A DNA stretch of 64,000 bases from assembly GCA_029261715.1 (NCBI GenBank), contig JAJDAT010000049.1:310001-374000 (forward strand), written 5' to 3'. Positions 25,713-34,548 of the stretch are shown here, in pieces. The translations under genes were made by a program, and so were the position numbers. Within the stretch, counting starts at the first letter, position 1; each line of letters starts with the position of its first letter. The notes beneath the pieces are model-generated. The model worked only from the letters and a program-made list of their open reading frames with translations, was not told the DNA's origin and searched no databases. Origin of the DNA: Nitrospinia bacterium (lineage in GTDB: Bacteria > Nitrospinota > Nitrospinia > Nitrospinales > JAJDAT01).

Positions 25713-28073
25713 ATGGCTTTTGATAAGAAAAAATTCATTCATAAATTTGTTGATGAAGCCAACGATCATATAGACAGGCTGAACGAAGGTTTAGTGAGTT
25801 TGGAATCTAATCCTGGGGATGAAGAAACCGTAAGCGAAATCTTTCGATCTGCGCATACTATTAAGGGTTCTTCTAGAATTTTAGGATTAATTTCTATAAG
25901 TGTAGTAGCGCATAAACTAGAAGACGCTCTTTCGGCTTTAAGAGATGGAAAGATTTCTCAAAGCAAAGTTTTATTTAATTTGCTTTTTAAAGCTGCTGAT
26001 TTGATCTCGGAGTTTGTTCAAAGAGTTCAAGAAGGCGAGGAAGTTGAAGATGATACCACTGAAATTTGTGAACGTTTAGAAAAGGCCGCTTTAGGCGAAC
26101 TAGAAGATGAGGCTGTTACCGAACCGCCTCCAGAAAAAATAGTTGAAAAAGCTGAAGAAAAAGAAAGTTCCTTTAACAAAATAGAAAAGGAAGAATCTCT
26201 TGAAGAAGAAACTCCTGTTGTTAAAACAACCACTGAGCAAGTTTCTTTAAAAAAAGAATCTTCCCCCCCATCAGATGTATCTGTTCCTAAAGACGTTTCA
26301 GTCTCTCCGTCTTCTCCTAAACCCCAAGCGCAAAAACCACTAAAGAAACCTCGAGTTTCTGAGACAGTTCGAGTCAAAACGGAAAAGTTAGATGAAACAG
26401 TTAATTTAATGGGTGAAATTGTTTCCAATCATATCCGTTTAAAGCAAAACTGGGTTGATATAAACGAAATAGGAAAAGTTTCTAAGAAATACTTAGAAAC
26501 CTTTTCAGGTTTTACGTATGAAGACGGGAAGCTAAGTTCAGAGGATAGTCGTGATCTTTTTGAACAATTTCAGGGCATTTATGGGAAGTTAAGGCAACTT
26601 TCAGTTTGGACCAAAGATGTTTTAAATTTTCAGACTTTATTGACAGATCAGTTGCGTGAAAAAGTTTTGAAAATGAGAATGTTACCTTTGTCCACTGTCT
26701 TAGACGCTTTTCCAAGAATGGTCCGCGACATATCTTCTACATGCAATAAAGAGGTTAATTTTTTAGTCGAAGGCGGAGAAACTGAGCTAGATAAAAAAAT
26801 TATAGAAAAAATTGGAGACCCATTATTACATATGATCCGCAACAGCGTCGATCATGGTATTGAAGCTCCTGCCGATAGAATACGGGATGGTAAGCCTGAA
26901 GCTGGAACCATTAGATTAAAGGCTTCCTATGAAGGCGGTAATGTTTTGCTTGAATTGCGCGACGATGGTCGTGGAATTCCTTTGAGAAAGATCAAGGAAA
27001 AAGCCTTGGCAAAAAAAATGTTTGGTGAAGAAATGCTGAACAATATGACCGAAAATGAAATCGTTAATTTGATTTTTAGACCCGGGTTTAGCACTAGCGC
27101 TGCAATTACGGATGTTTCGGGACGGGGAGTAGGAATGGATGTCGTTCGAGAAAACATCGTTATGAACTTAAAGGGATCTATTCAGGTTGAAACGGTAGAA
27201 GGGAAAGGAACTTGTTTTTTTATAAGGTTGCCGTTGACCCTTGCCGTAATGCGCGTTTTACTGATTTCTGTTTCAAATCACAAGTTTGCTCTTCCTTTAG
27301 ACTCGGTTAAAGAAATAGTTAAAGCAAGTAAAGAGCAAATAATTAAGGTCGTAGATAAAAGAGCGATTTCTTTGAGGGACGAAATCATTCCTATTGTAAA
27401 TTTGGACTTTGCTCTAGACTTGCCTGTAAAAAGTAATGGACAGTCAGAAGAAGTTAATATTGTGCTTGTAGAGATGGGAAACGAATGCTTAGGACTAGTG
27501 GTTGATACAATTTTAAGCGAAGAAGATATGGAAATTAAATCTCTACCCAACCACATGAAAAATAATGAAATAGTTTCAGGAGTTACTTTGTCGGGTAAAA
27601 ACGAAGTTGTGCTAGCTCTACACGTGCCTAAATTGTTTTTTATTGCTAAGGACGAAAATCCCGATAAATTGACTCCAGAATCCGAAGTCAATTTTATTGA
27701 AGAACAAAAACATAATATATTAGTTGTTGACGATTCCGAAAGCGCTCGCGAAGTGCAAAAGAGTATTTTAGAGTCTTTTGGCTATAAGGTTGCGCTTGCT
27801 GTGGATGGTGTAGATGGGTATAAGGTAGCGCAGGAGAAACAATTCGATTTAGTGATATCCGATATTGAAATGCCGAGGATGAATGGATTTGAATTTATCA
27901 AGAAACTAAAGATGGAAGATTCCTATCGACACACGCCAGTTATTGTCGTTAGTTCACGGAATGAAGAATTATATAAAAGGAAGGGAATGCAGGCTGGCGC
28001 TGATGCATTTATTGTAAAAAGCGGATTTGATCAATCTAAATTGTTGAAAATGGTGCAAAACTTAATACATTAA
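25713..28073 (+). CDS. cheA: Hybrid CheA histidine kinase with C-terminal receiver
   Basis: A 786-residue kinase. The order is an HPt domain (phosphorylated H48 in SAHTIKGSSRILG), an acidic Pro/Ser/Lys-rich linker (about 130-215), dimerisation domain, HATPase (N box LLHMIRNSVDHGIE, then DDGRGIP and GRGVGMD), CheW-like domain, and a C-terminal receiver domain (about 655-786, phosphoacceptor in VISDIEMP). No separate P2 CheY-binding domain is apparent. CheA-REC hybrids occur in FrzE and ChpA type systems, where the attached receiver tunes or sinks phosphate. Confidence 0.95.
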   Translation: MAFDKKKFIHKFVDEANDHIDRLNEGLVSLESNPGDEETVSEIFRSAHTIKGSSRILGLISISVVAHKLEDALSALRDGKISQSKVLFNLLFKAADLISEFVQRVQEGEEVEDDTTEICERLEKAALGELEDEAVTEPPPEKIVEKAEEKESSFNKIEKEESLEEETPVVKTTTEQVSLKKESSPPSDVSVPKDVSVSPSSPKPQAQKPLKKPRVSETVRVKTEKLDETVNLMGEIVSNHIRLKQNWVDINEIGKVSKKYLETFSGFTYEDGKLSSEDSRDLFEQFQGIYGKLRQLSVWTKDVLNFQTLLTDQLREKVLKMRMLPLSTVLDAFPRMVRDISSTCNKEVNFLVEGGETELDKKIIEKIGDPLLHMIRNSVDHGIEAPADRIRDGKPEAGTIRLKASYEGGNVLLELRDDGRGIPLRKIKEKALAKKMFGEEMLNNMTENEIVNLIFRPGFSTSAAITDVSGRGVGMDVVRENIVMNLKGSIQVETVEGKGTCFFIRLPLTLAVMRVLLISVSNHKFALPLDSVKEIVKASKEQIIKVVDKRAISLRDEIIPIVNLDFALDLPVKSNGQSEEVNIVLVEMGNECLGLVVDTILSEEDMEIKSLPNHMKNNEIVSGVTLSGKNEVVLALHVPKLFFIAKDENPDKLTPESEVNFIEEQKHNILVVDDSESAREVQKSILESFGYKVALAVDGVDGYKVAQEKQFDLVISDIEMPRMNGFEFIKKLKMEDSYRHTPVIVVSSRNEELYKRKGMQAGADAFIVKSGFDQSKLLKMVQNLIH

Positions 28074-28159
28074 TTTTTATATATACCTGAGCTAGAATTA
28101 TACGTGAACGTTTTAATCTTAGTTACAATTAGGGAAATGAATTAGAAAGCGGAAAAAGA

Positions 28160-30409
28160 ATGGATCCTAATAATATATTAATTGTAGACGACGACAGTTT
28201 TGTCCGTGAAATATTGGTCGATATCTTAGAATCTGAAGATTTCAAAACTGAAACTGCGGAAAACGGTTTAGACGCTCTTAACAAATATAAGGAAGATGGT
28301 TCTAAATTTGATTTAGTTGTTTCTGATATCAATATGCCAATTATGGGTGGAGTTGATTTGATTAAGTCGCTTCGTAACGATGTTCAATCTGAAACTCCAG
28401 TCGTTGTTTTATCAGGAAATAACGAAGTTGCTATTGCCATAGACGCGATCAACAGTGGCGCAAGCGAATATATTTTGAAGGATGAGAATTTACAAGAGAC
28501 AATCATTTTAGCTATTAACAAGGCTTTAGAAAAAAAACGAATTATAGATGAAAATCGTGATCTAGTTAAGAACATCACCGAAAAAAATAAAGAAATGGGA
28601 GGTATCATTCACCGTATGACAGAGTTAGGAACAGCTCTTTCTGCGGAGAAAAATTTTCAGAACTTAATGGAAATTATCATTTCTAACGCTCGTGAATTAA
28701 CGTATGCGGATGCAGGTACCTTGTATTTAATCGAAAATGGAAAACTATCCTTCAAAATAGTTCAGAACGATACTTTAAAAATTCATTTAGGTGGAAAATC
28801 TAGCGAAGAAATTAAGTTTCCCCCAGTAGAAATAAAAGAATCTAACGTTTCAGGTTATTCGGCCTTAAAGAAAGAGGTTGTTAATATTCCAGATGTTTAT
28901 TCCTCGGAATTGTTTGATTTTACCGGACCCAAAAAATTCGATCAGACTTCTAACTATAGATCTAAATCAATGTTGGTAGTTCCTATGGTAAATCGAATGA
29001 ATGAGGTTGTTGGCGTTCTTCAATTGCTGAATTCTAAAGATTCTGAAACAGGTGAAGTGGTCACATTTTCAGCAAATTCTGAAGAGTACATCAAAGCCTT
29101 AGGGTCTCAAGCTGCAGTAGCTGTAAATAATTTGTTACTTGAAGCGAAAGCGGAAAAACTATTTGAAGAGATTTTAGATATAAAAAATTACAATGAAAGC
29201 ATCCTTGAAAGTCTTACTAATGGCGTTATTACATTGGATGCTAATAATTTGATTATTAAATGTAATGCCGCTGTTTTAAGGATTTTAGAGGCCCAAGAAG
29301 ATCAAATTATTAATCAATCTGCGCAGAAATTTTTTGCACAAAATAATCGCTGGGTATTGGATAACTTAAAAAGGGTTATTCAAATGGGATCCCCGGCCAT
29401 AGTTATGGATACCGAGTTGGTTTTTGATGATGATCGCGTTGTTCCTTTAAACCTTACGGCAGTTCCCTTGAAAAATGCGAAGTCTGAATTAATTGGGTCC
29501 ATGTTAGTTCTAGAGGATATTACTTCTGAAAAGCGGATGAAAGGGACCCTTGCGAGATATATGGATAAGGATGTGGCTGAGCAATTGATGGAAGGCGGAG
29601 ATGATATGCTGGGCGGCCAAAGTCAGGAAGCTTCAGTTTTGTTTTCTGATATTCGGAGCTTTACAACCCTTACCGAAAAATTAGGTCCGGCGGGGACTGT
29701 TGCAATGTTAAATGAATATTTTACCGAAATGGTTGAGTATATTTTTAAATATAAAGGAATTCTTGATAAATATATAGGAGACGCAATTCTAGCTGTTTTT
29801 GGAGTTCCTTTTACGAACGAGCAAGATCCCGAAAATGCCGTAAATGCTGCAATTGGGATGGTTAAATCTCTTAAAGAGTTTAATGCAAAGAGAATTTTAG
29901 TGAATAAAGACCCTATCGATATTGGAATTGGAGTTAATACGGATACTGTTTTGGCTGGAAATATTGGATCTGAAAAAAGGATGGATTATACCGTTATTGG
30001 CGATGGGGTTAATTTAGCTGCGAGACTAGAAGGGGCCACCAAGGCTTATGGAGCAAAGATTTTGATTAGCGAATCCACGAAAAATAAGTTAACTCAAGAC
30101 CATATATACCGCGAAGTTGACAAATTAGTTGTAAAAGGAAAAACTCAACCCGTTAGTGTTTTTGAGGTTTTAGATTTTCATGACGAATCAACTTTTCCGA
30201 AAATGCAGGAATGTATAGAAATATTTAACGAGGGGTATCAATCTTATCTTAGGCGCAATTGGGACGAAGGCATTATGTTTTTTGAAGAAGTGTTGGCGAT
30301 CAATCCAAATGATAAACCAGCATCATTATATGTTGAACGATTGCAGCTTTATAAAGAGAATCCACCTGCCGATGGCTGGGACGGTTCTTTTGTAATGACC
30401 ACTAAATAA
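28160..30409 (+). CDS. Response regulator with GAF, PAS and adenylate cyclase domains
   Basis: A 749-residue signalling protein. A receiver domain (1-120, D56 in VVSDINMP) is followed by a GAF domain (about 155-325), a PAS domain (about 340-455) and a class III nucleotide cyclase domain (about 475-640). The two metal-binding aspartates are in LFSDIRSFTTL and KYIGDAILAVFG; the Lys of DKYIGD and MDYTVIGDGVNLAARLE suggest ATP rather than GTP as substrate. The C-terminal 90 residues resemble a TPR-like helical end. Between cheA and cheW, it could turn CheA phosphorylation into cAMP output. Confidence 0.93.
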   Translation: MDPNNILIVDDDSFVREILVDILESEDFKTETAENGLDALNKYKEDGSKFDLVVSDINMPIMGGVDLIKSLRNDVQSETPVVVLSGNNEVAIAIDAINSGASEYILKDENLQETIILAINKALEKKRIIDENRDLVKNITEKNKEMGGIIHRMTELGTALSAEKNFQNLMEIIISNARELTYADAGTLYLIENGKLSFKIVQNDTLKIHLGGKSSEEIKFPPVEIKESNVSGYSALKKEVVNIPDVYSSELFDFTGPKKFDQTSNYRSKSMLVVPMVNRMNEVVGVLQLLNSKDSETGEVVTFSANSEEYIKALGSQAAVAVNNLLLEAKAEKLFEEILDIKNYNESILESLTNGVITLDANNLIIKCNAAVLRILEAQEDQIINQSAQKFFAQNNRWVLDNLKRVIQMGSPAIVMDTELVFDDDRVVPLNLTAVPLKNAKSELIGSMLVLEDITSEKRMKGTLARYMDKDVAEQLMEGGDDMLGGQSQEASVLFSDIRSFTTLTEKLGPAGTVAMLNEYFTEMVEYIFKYKGILDKYIGDAILAVFGVPFTNEQDPENAVNAAIGMVKSLKEFNAKRILVNKDPIDIGIGVNTDTVLAGNIGSEKRMDYTVIGDGVNLAARLEGATKAYGAKILISESTKNKLTQDHIYREVDKLVVKGKTQPVSVFEVLDFHDESTFPKMQECIEIFNEGYQSYLRRNWDEGIMFFEEVLAINPNDKPASLYVERLQLYKENPPADGWDGSFVMTTK

Positions 30410-30472
30410 TAATTTTGCGACAAAAGACATTTTTGATTATTCATTTTAGTTTGAAGAGTATGGGGGATTGCT

Positions 30473-31033
30473 GTGGGCGAAGAAATTGAAAAAAGAAAAA
30501 GCGATCGAATACTTGAAGCGATAAAAAAACGTTTGGATGAAAAGCAAACTATCCAAGTTGAAGAGAAAAAGGTTGAACTTGTCGTATTTACATTGAACGA
30601 CGCCTTTTATGCATTTTATGGGAAAGACGTTAAAGAAATTCTTTCAGTATTAACTATTTACTTTGTTCCAGGGACTCCAAAATATATTTTAGGAATTGTT
30701 AATGTCCGTGGGGATATTCAATCTGTGTTGAATATCAGGACATTTTTAAATATACCGGAACAAGGATTAACTGAGGGAAAAGGACGGATTGTGATTGCTG
30801 AGAAAAATGGCGTACGATCTGGAGTTCTAGTCGATTCTGTTGTAGATGTTGTCGAAGTGCCAGAGGAGTCTATTAAACAAGCGATTTCAACTTTGAATGA
30901 AGAGATTCGATATTTTGTTGTTGGAGAGACAACGTATAAAAACAATAATGTCGTTTTGTTAGATATAGGAAAGGTTTTTGAAAAAATATCTGAAGGTAAA
31001 ATCGAACCATCAGCTGAAATCCCAAATAAATGA
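30473..31033 (+). CDS. cheW: CheW coupling protein 1
   Basis: A 186-residue protein with a charged coil of about 38 residues before a CheW domain: LVVFTLNDAFYAF, the LGIVNVRGDIQSVL core and GVLVDSVVDVVEV. It bridges chemoreceptor and CheA. The start is GTG 30473, with GGGGGA at 30461-30466 as ribosome site. It overlaps the next cheW-like gene by 4 bases (ATGA), showing translational coupling. It is clearly paralogous to the CheW at 39844-40392. Confidence 0.93.
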   Translation: MGEEIEKRKSDRILEAIKKRLDEKQTIQVEEKKVELVVFTLNDAFYAFYGKDVKEILSVLTIYFVPGTPKYILGIVNVRGDIQSVLNIRTFLNIPEQGLTEGKGRIVIAEKNGVRSGVLVDSVVDVVEVPEESIKQAISTLNEEIRYFVVGETTYKNNNVVLLDIGKVFEKISEGKIEPSAEIPNK

Positions 31034-31521
31034 GTGGAGTTGAAACTAAATCAAATAGAGAGTCTGATCAAGTTTCCGATGATGAAATTCGCCTATTGAT
31101 TTTTAAAATTATGGGTGTCTGTTTTGGCGCAGATATGGAACAAATCGAAGAGATGGTCGATTTTTCTCAAGCTCAACAAGAAGATTGGGATATTAGAAAC
31201 TTTACAGAGGCTATTTCCTTTAGAGATATTGAGGTTGAATATAAAAAACCAAAAGTGATTTTAATAAAAGATAGCGACCAAGACGTTGGTATTGTTATTG
31301 ATCAACCGGAAAACATTGTAAATATTAATATTAAATCGATAAGATTGCTGCCGCCTCTTCTTGAAAACCATAAAACGGTAGACGCTATATGGGCTGCAGT
31401 GTTTTTGGGTGAAGAATTAGCTTTGTTAGTTGATTTTTATCGGCTTCAAAACTCTTTACCCAAAATAGAGAATCAGAAATTGTTGGAAAATTCTGAAGAT
31501 GCTGAAGTTGAATCAAATTAA
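31030..31521 (+). CDS. CheW-like protein 2
   Basis: A 163-residue CheW-like protein with an acidic N-terminus (about 20 residues). The fold pattern is kept (LLIFKIMGVCFGADMEQIEEMVDF at the start and DQDVGIVIDQPENIV later), but the central GxxxxRG motif that contacts the receptor is replaced by SFRDIEVEYKKPKVI, so receptor or CheA contact may differ. It is translationally coupled to the first cheW. It may act as an accessory or competing coupler. Confidence 0.8.
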   Translation: MSGVETKSNRESDQVSDDEIRLLIFKIMGVCFGADMEQIEEMVDFSQAQQEDWDIRNFTEAISFRDIEVEYKKPKVILIKDSDQDVGIVIDQPENIVNINIKSIRLLPPLLENHKTVDAIWAAVFLGEELALLVDFYRLQNSLPKIENQKLLENSEDAEVESN

Positions 31522-31554
31522 ATTTGTAATTGCATAATAATTAAGAGGTGGATT

Positions 31555-31692
31555 TTGACGACAACGCGCAAACTTTTCAAAGCCTGCAGTATTGCGGTCA
31601 AAAACTTTTATCGTAGTTGTTTCTATTCTGATTCGCAGGCAGTAAACCGTCGTTTGATTAATAACGAATTGGTCCGGGAGGACGTTAAATGA
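31555..31692 (+). CDS. Small 45-residue ORF coupled to the chemoreceptor gene
   Basis: A TTG start at 31555 follows a good ribosome site (AAGAGGTG, 31543-31550). The frame runs 45 codons without interruption and its TGA stop (31690-31692) overlaps the chemoreceptor ATG at 31689 in an ATGA junction. The product is basic, with two cysteines, beginning TTRKLFKACSIAV and ending LVREDVK. No family is recognised. It may be a genuine small protein or a leader peptide controlling receptor translation. Confidence 0.5.
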   Translation: MTTTRKLFKACSIAVKNFYRSCFYSDSQAVNRRLINNELVREDVK

Positions 31693-34124
31693 AGAACTGG
31701 TCTTTAAACAAAAAAGCAATATTCGTATTTAGTTTGATGATCGTAGTTATGGGGATTTGCGCTTACGTCATTTTTGACTCTTTAAGTTCAGCTCAAAAAG
31801 ACGCGGATATAACTAACGCTCTAGGAAGACAAAGAATGTTAAGTCAAGCTATGGGTAAGGCTGCCTTAGGAAATGCTATGGCTAAAAGCCGTAAGCAAAA
31901 TATTGTTCAACGCGTCATGTCTTTGGATCGTTATATTACTCAAATGAGAGGGACATATACAAAGGAAGTAATAGGACCAGCCAAAGAAAAAGATCTCACA
32001 ATTAGTATGGACCCTGAATCCGAAGGACATCCTGCAATTCCATTCCCAGCTACTTTGACTCGAATGGTCAACGCTAAATTTGGAGCAGGAAGAGATTTTA
32101 CTATCGATATAATTTCTCCAGATCCAGTAAACCCTAATAAGGGGTTAATGACGGATATGGATAAAGAAGCTTATGACTTTTTGACAAAAAAATCGAAGCG
32201 CGTTTATACAAAGACTTTGGAATCAGATAATAAGTTATATATCAGATTATATACTGCGGATAAAGCTACCGTTCAGGCTTGTGTCGATTGTCATGTGGCT
32301 TTGAAAGGCGGTAAAAAGTTTACTATCGGCGATGTATTTGGTATCCGAAAGTACAACTTGTTGTTTTCAGCCGACATTGCAAGAGGTAAGGGTGAATTAA
32401 ATGCAAGTTTGGTAGAGTTTGATCGCGCTAAAGAAATTTTTAAAAAAACCTTGCGCGCTATGCGAAAGGGAGGGGAATACCCTACGGATATGGGGCTTAA
32501 AGCGACGGCTTTTATAAATTCCATAAATAATGAATCAATTCAAGATAACCTGGAGGAAGTAGATAGAGTTTTTTCCAAATTCTTGGCGGCAGTGGATAAA
32601 CTTCTTACCTCAGAAGTCGATTCTCCAAAGTATAGAGATGCGCAACAAGAAATCTTGGTTTTATCTAATGAGTTACGAGATAAAAGCAACAAAATTGTAG
32701 AATTGTATAACCGTCTCGCGAATGAAAATCAAAAACGCATAAAGAGCACGGTTATAGTTTTTATCATCCTGACATTAACGGCTTTAATTTGCATAGCTTA
32801 TTTCTTTTCGACTTCTGTCGTAAAACCGGTTCGCAAAATTTCTGGAGTTATGGGTGAGATAGCTAAGGGAAATTTCTTGCAAGAAAATTTGCCGGTTAAT
32901 TCTGAAGACGAAATTGGAATTTTGTCCAATACATATAATACTATGTTAGGCACTATGAAGGAGATAGTGAATCAAGCAAAAGATATAGCTGCAGGCGATT
33001 TATCGAAGACTTATGAGTTGAAGGGAGAGCTTTCTATAGCCTTTGGGAAAATGACTCATGAACTTAGAGATAAACAAAAAGCGGATATTGAGTTTAAAGA
33101 AATGGCTACAGAGCGACAAGATCAGGCTGAAGATTTGAAAGATAAGGTTGACGCTATTTTGGAATGCGTGAGCGCTGCGGCTAAAGGCGATTTGAGTAAG
33201 CATATTGACGTAAAGGGAGAGTCTGCTATTGGACAAATGGGAGAAGGTCTGGAAATGTTCTTTGATAATTTGTCGGTGAACATGAAAGGAATAGCTAATA
33301 TGGCTAACGATTTAGCTTTATCCGCTAAAGAAATTTCTAGTTCTGTACAAGACCAGGCTTCAGTCTCGGCTGAGCAATCTGCTTCAGTAACTGAAATTTC
33401 TTCTACGGTTGAAGAGCTTTCCGCTTCGTCAAATCAAGTAGCGGAAAATGCCGATTCTGTAGCTCGGATTTCGACTGATTCGTTACATGATTCAGAACGT
33501 GGTATGAAAGCTATTGGGTCATTGAAGCTTAAAATGGATGAGATTTCTGATGATAATCAAGTTGGAATGAAAGAAATTGTCGAATTAGGTAGAAAATCAA
33601 ATGAAATTGGCAAGGTTATGGAGATTATTAACAATATTGCGGATCAAACTAAGTTAATTGCGTTCAATGCCGCTATTGAGGCCTCCAGCGCAGGCGAAGC
33701 AGGAAAACGTTTTGGGGTTGTAGCGGTTGAAATTCGCCAATTAGCCGATAATGTAATGGATTCGACGGGTGAAATTCAAAGTAAGATTGACGAAATTCAA
33801 CAGGCAATTAATCGTTTGGTGATAAATTCAGAACAAGGATCAAGTCGAATTAAAGAAGGAAATATGTTGGCGGGACAAACGATTGAAGAATTGGAGAGGT
33901 TGGTTGACAGAGCTAAGAGCGCTGCAGATGCGGCATCTCAGATTTCCCTTTCAACAAAGCAGCAAAAAACTGGAACAGACCAAGTATTGTTGGCTTTAAA
34001 AGAAATTGTTAACGGAACGCGACAATCGTCTGCCGCAATTAAGCAAACCTCAAACGTGACGCATAAATTGTCTGAAATGTCAGAAAAACTTAATGAATTA
34101 GTTAGTAGGTTTAAACTGAATTAA
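31689..34124 (+). CDS. Methyl-accepting chemotaxis protein with heme-type sensor domain
   Basis: An 811-residue receptor. Membrane helices lie at about 10-30 and 350-375. The periplasmic region starts with NALGRQRMLSQAMGKAAL, like the PilJ/NarX type input domain, and carries C198-V-D-C201-H202, a c-type heme motif set in a Tll0287-like (DUF3365) domain. One or two HAMP segments follow (379-470 and about 480-540), then the signalling domain with the conserved hairpin tip (IADQTKLIAFNAAIEA). It likely senses redox state or a gas ligand and drives the CheA above. ATG 31689 follows GGGAGGAC. Confidence 0.93.
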   Translation: MKNWSLNKKAIFVFSLMIVVMGICAYVIFDSLSSAQKDADITNALGRQRMLSQAMGKAALGNAMAKSRKQNIVQRVMSLDRYITQMRGTYTKEVIGPAKEKDLTISMDPESEGHPAIPFPATLTRMVNAKFGAGRDFTIDIISPDPVNPNKGLMTDMDKEAYDFLTKKSKRVYTKTLESDNKLYIRLYTADKATVQACVDCHVALKGGKKFTIGDVFGIRKYNLLFSADIARGKGELNASLVEFDRAKEIFKKTLRAMRKGGEYPTDMGLKATAFINSINNESIQDNLEEVDRVFSKFLAAVDKLLTSEVDSPKYRDAQQEILVLSNELRDKSNKIVELYNRLANENQKRIKSTVIVFIILTLTALICIAYFFSTSVVKPVRKISGVMGEIAKGNFLQENLPVNSEDEIGILSNTYNTMLGTMKEIVNQAKDIAAGDLSKTYELKGELSIAFGKMTHELRDKQKADIEFKEMATERQDQAEDLKDKVDAILECVSAAAKGDLSKHIDVKGESAIGQMGEGLEMFFDNLSVNMKGIANMANDLALSAKEISSSVQDQASVSAEQSASVTEISSTVEELSASSNQVAENADSVARISTDSLHDSERGMKAIGSLKLKMDEISDDNQVGMKEIVELGRKSNEIGKVMEIINNIADQTKLIAFNAAIEASSAGEAGKRFGVVAVEIRQLADNVMDSTGEIQSKIDEIQQAINRLVINSEQGSSRIKEGNMLAGQTIEELERLVDRAKSAADAASQISLSTKQQKTGTDQVLLALKEIVNGTRQSSAAIKQTSNVTHKLSEMSEKLNELVSRFKLN

Positions 34125-34400
34125 GCTAAATTTTTTAAAGGATAATTTGAGCTTTTTTTCTAATATCGTTAAAAAAAAGTGATTTATAAATAACTGAATA
34201 TTTTTTCGTATTGTTTTGATGGAATGACGCAGGTTTTTTAGTTTTTGATTACCTGGAGTGATGTTGTTTTGTTTTAAAATTTGACGTTTAATTATGGCCT
34301 TAAAGGTTTTTGCAGTTATTTCTCCCGCAATTAGTCTCTTTTTTAAGCCCTGAACTCCTTTTGGGTTTAATCTTGTATTTAATGTTATTAATTTAGCCAT
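34098..34400 (-). CDS. Small basic protein of unknown function
   Basis: A 100-residue, lysine-rich protein with no recognised family and no signal peptide. A strong ribosome site (GGAAGGA about 7 bases upstream of ATG 34400) supports real translation. The 3' end overlaps the end of the chemoreceptor gene by 27 bases on the opposite strand. High charge and predicted helices suggest nucleic-acid or protein binding, which is only a guess. Confidence 0.6.
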   Translation of the reverse strand: MAKLITLNTRLNPKGVQGLKKRLIAGEITAKTFKAIIKRQILKQNNITPGNQKLKNLRHSIKTIRKNIQLFINHFFLTILEKKLKLSFKKFSLIQFKPTN

Positions 34401-34548
34401 AATATTTCCTTCCAGCAGATATAACGTTTTGCGTCAATATTCCGATGAATATTATTAGGTGCAAACTTAATGCCATTTTTTATTTAATTAATTGTTCTAA
34501 CGAGCGTTTGTTTAAGGGCAATAAGTAAGCGGCATATTTTTATTTGGA

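Noticed and set aside
23186-34124. A flagellar chemotaxis cluster
   Set aside because: No fli, flg, mot, or stand-alone cheY gene lies in or near the operon; domain fusions fit an alternative chemosensory system instead.
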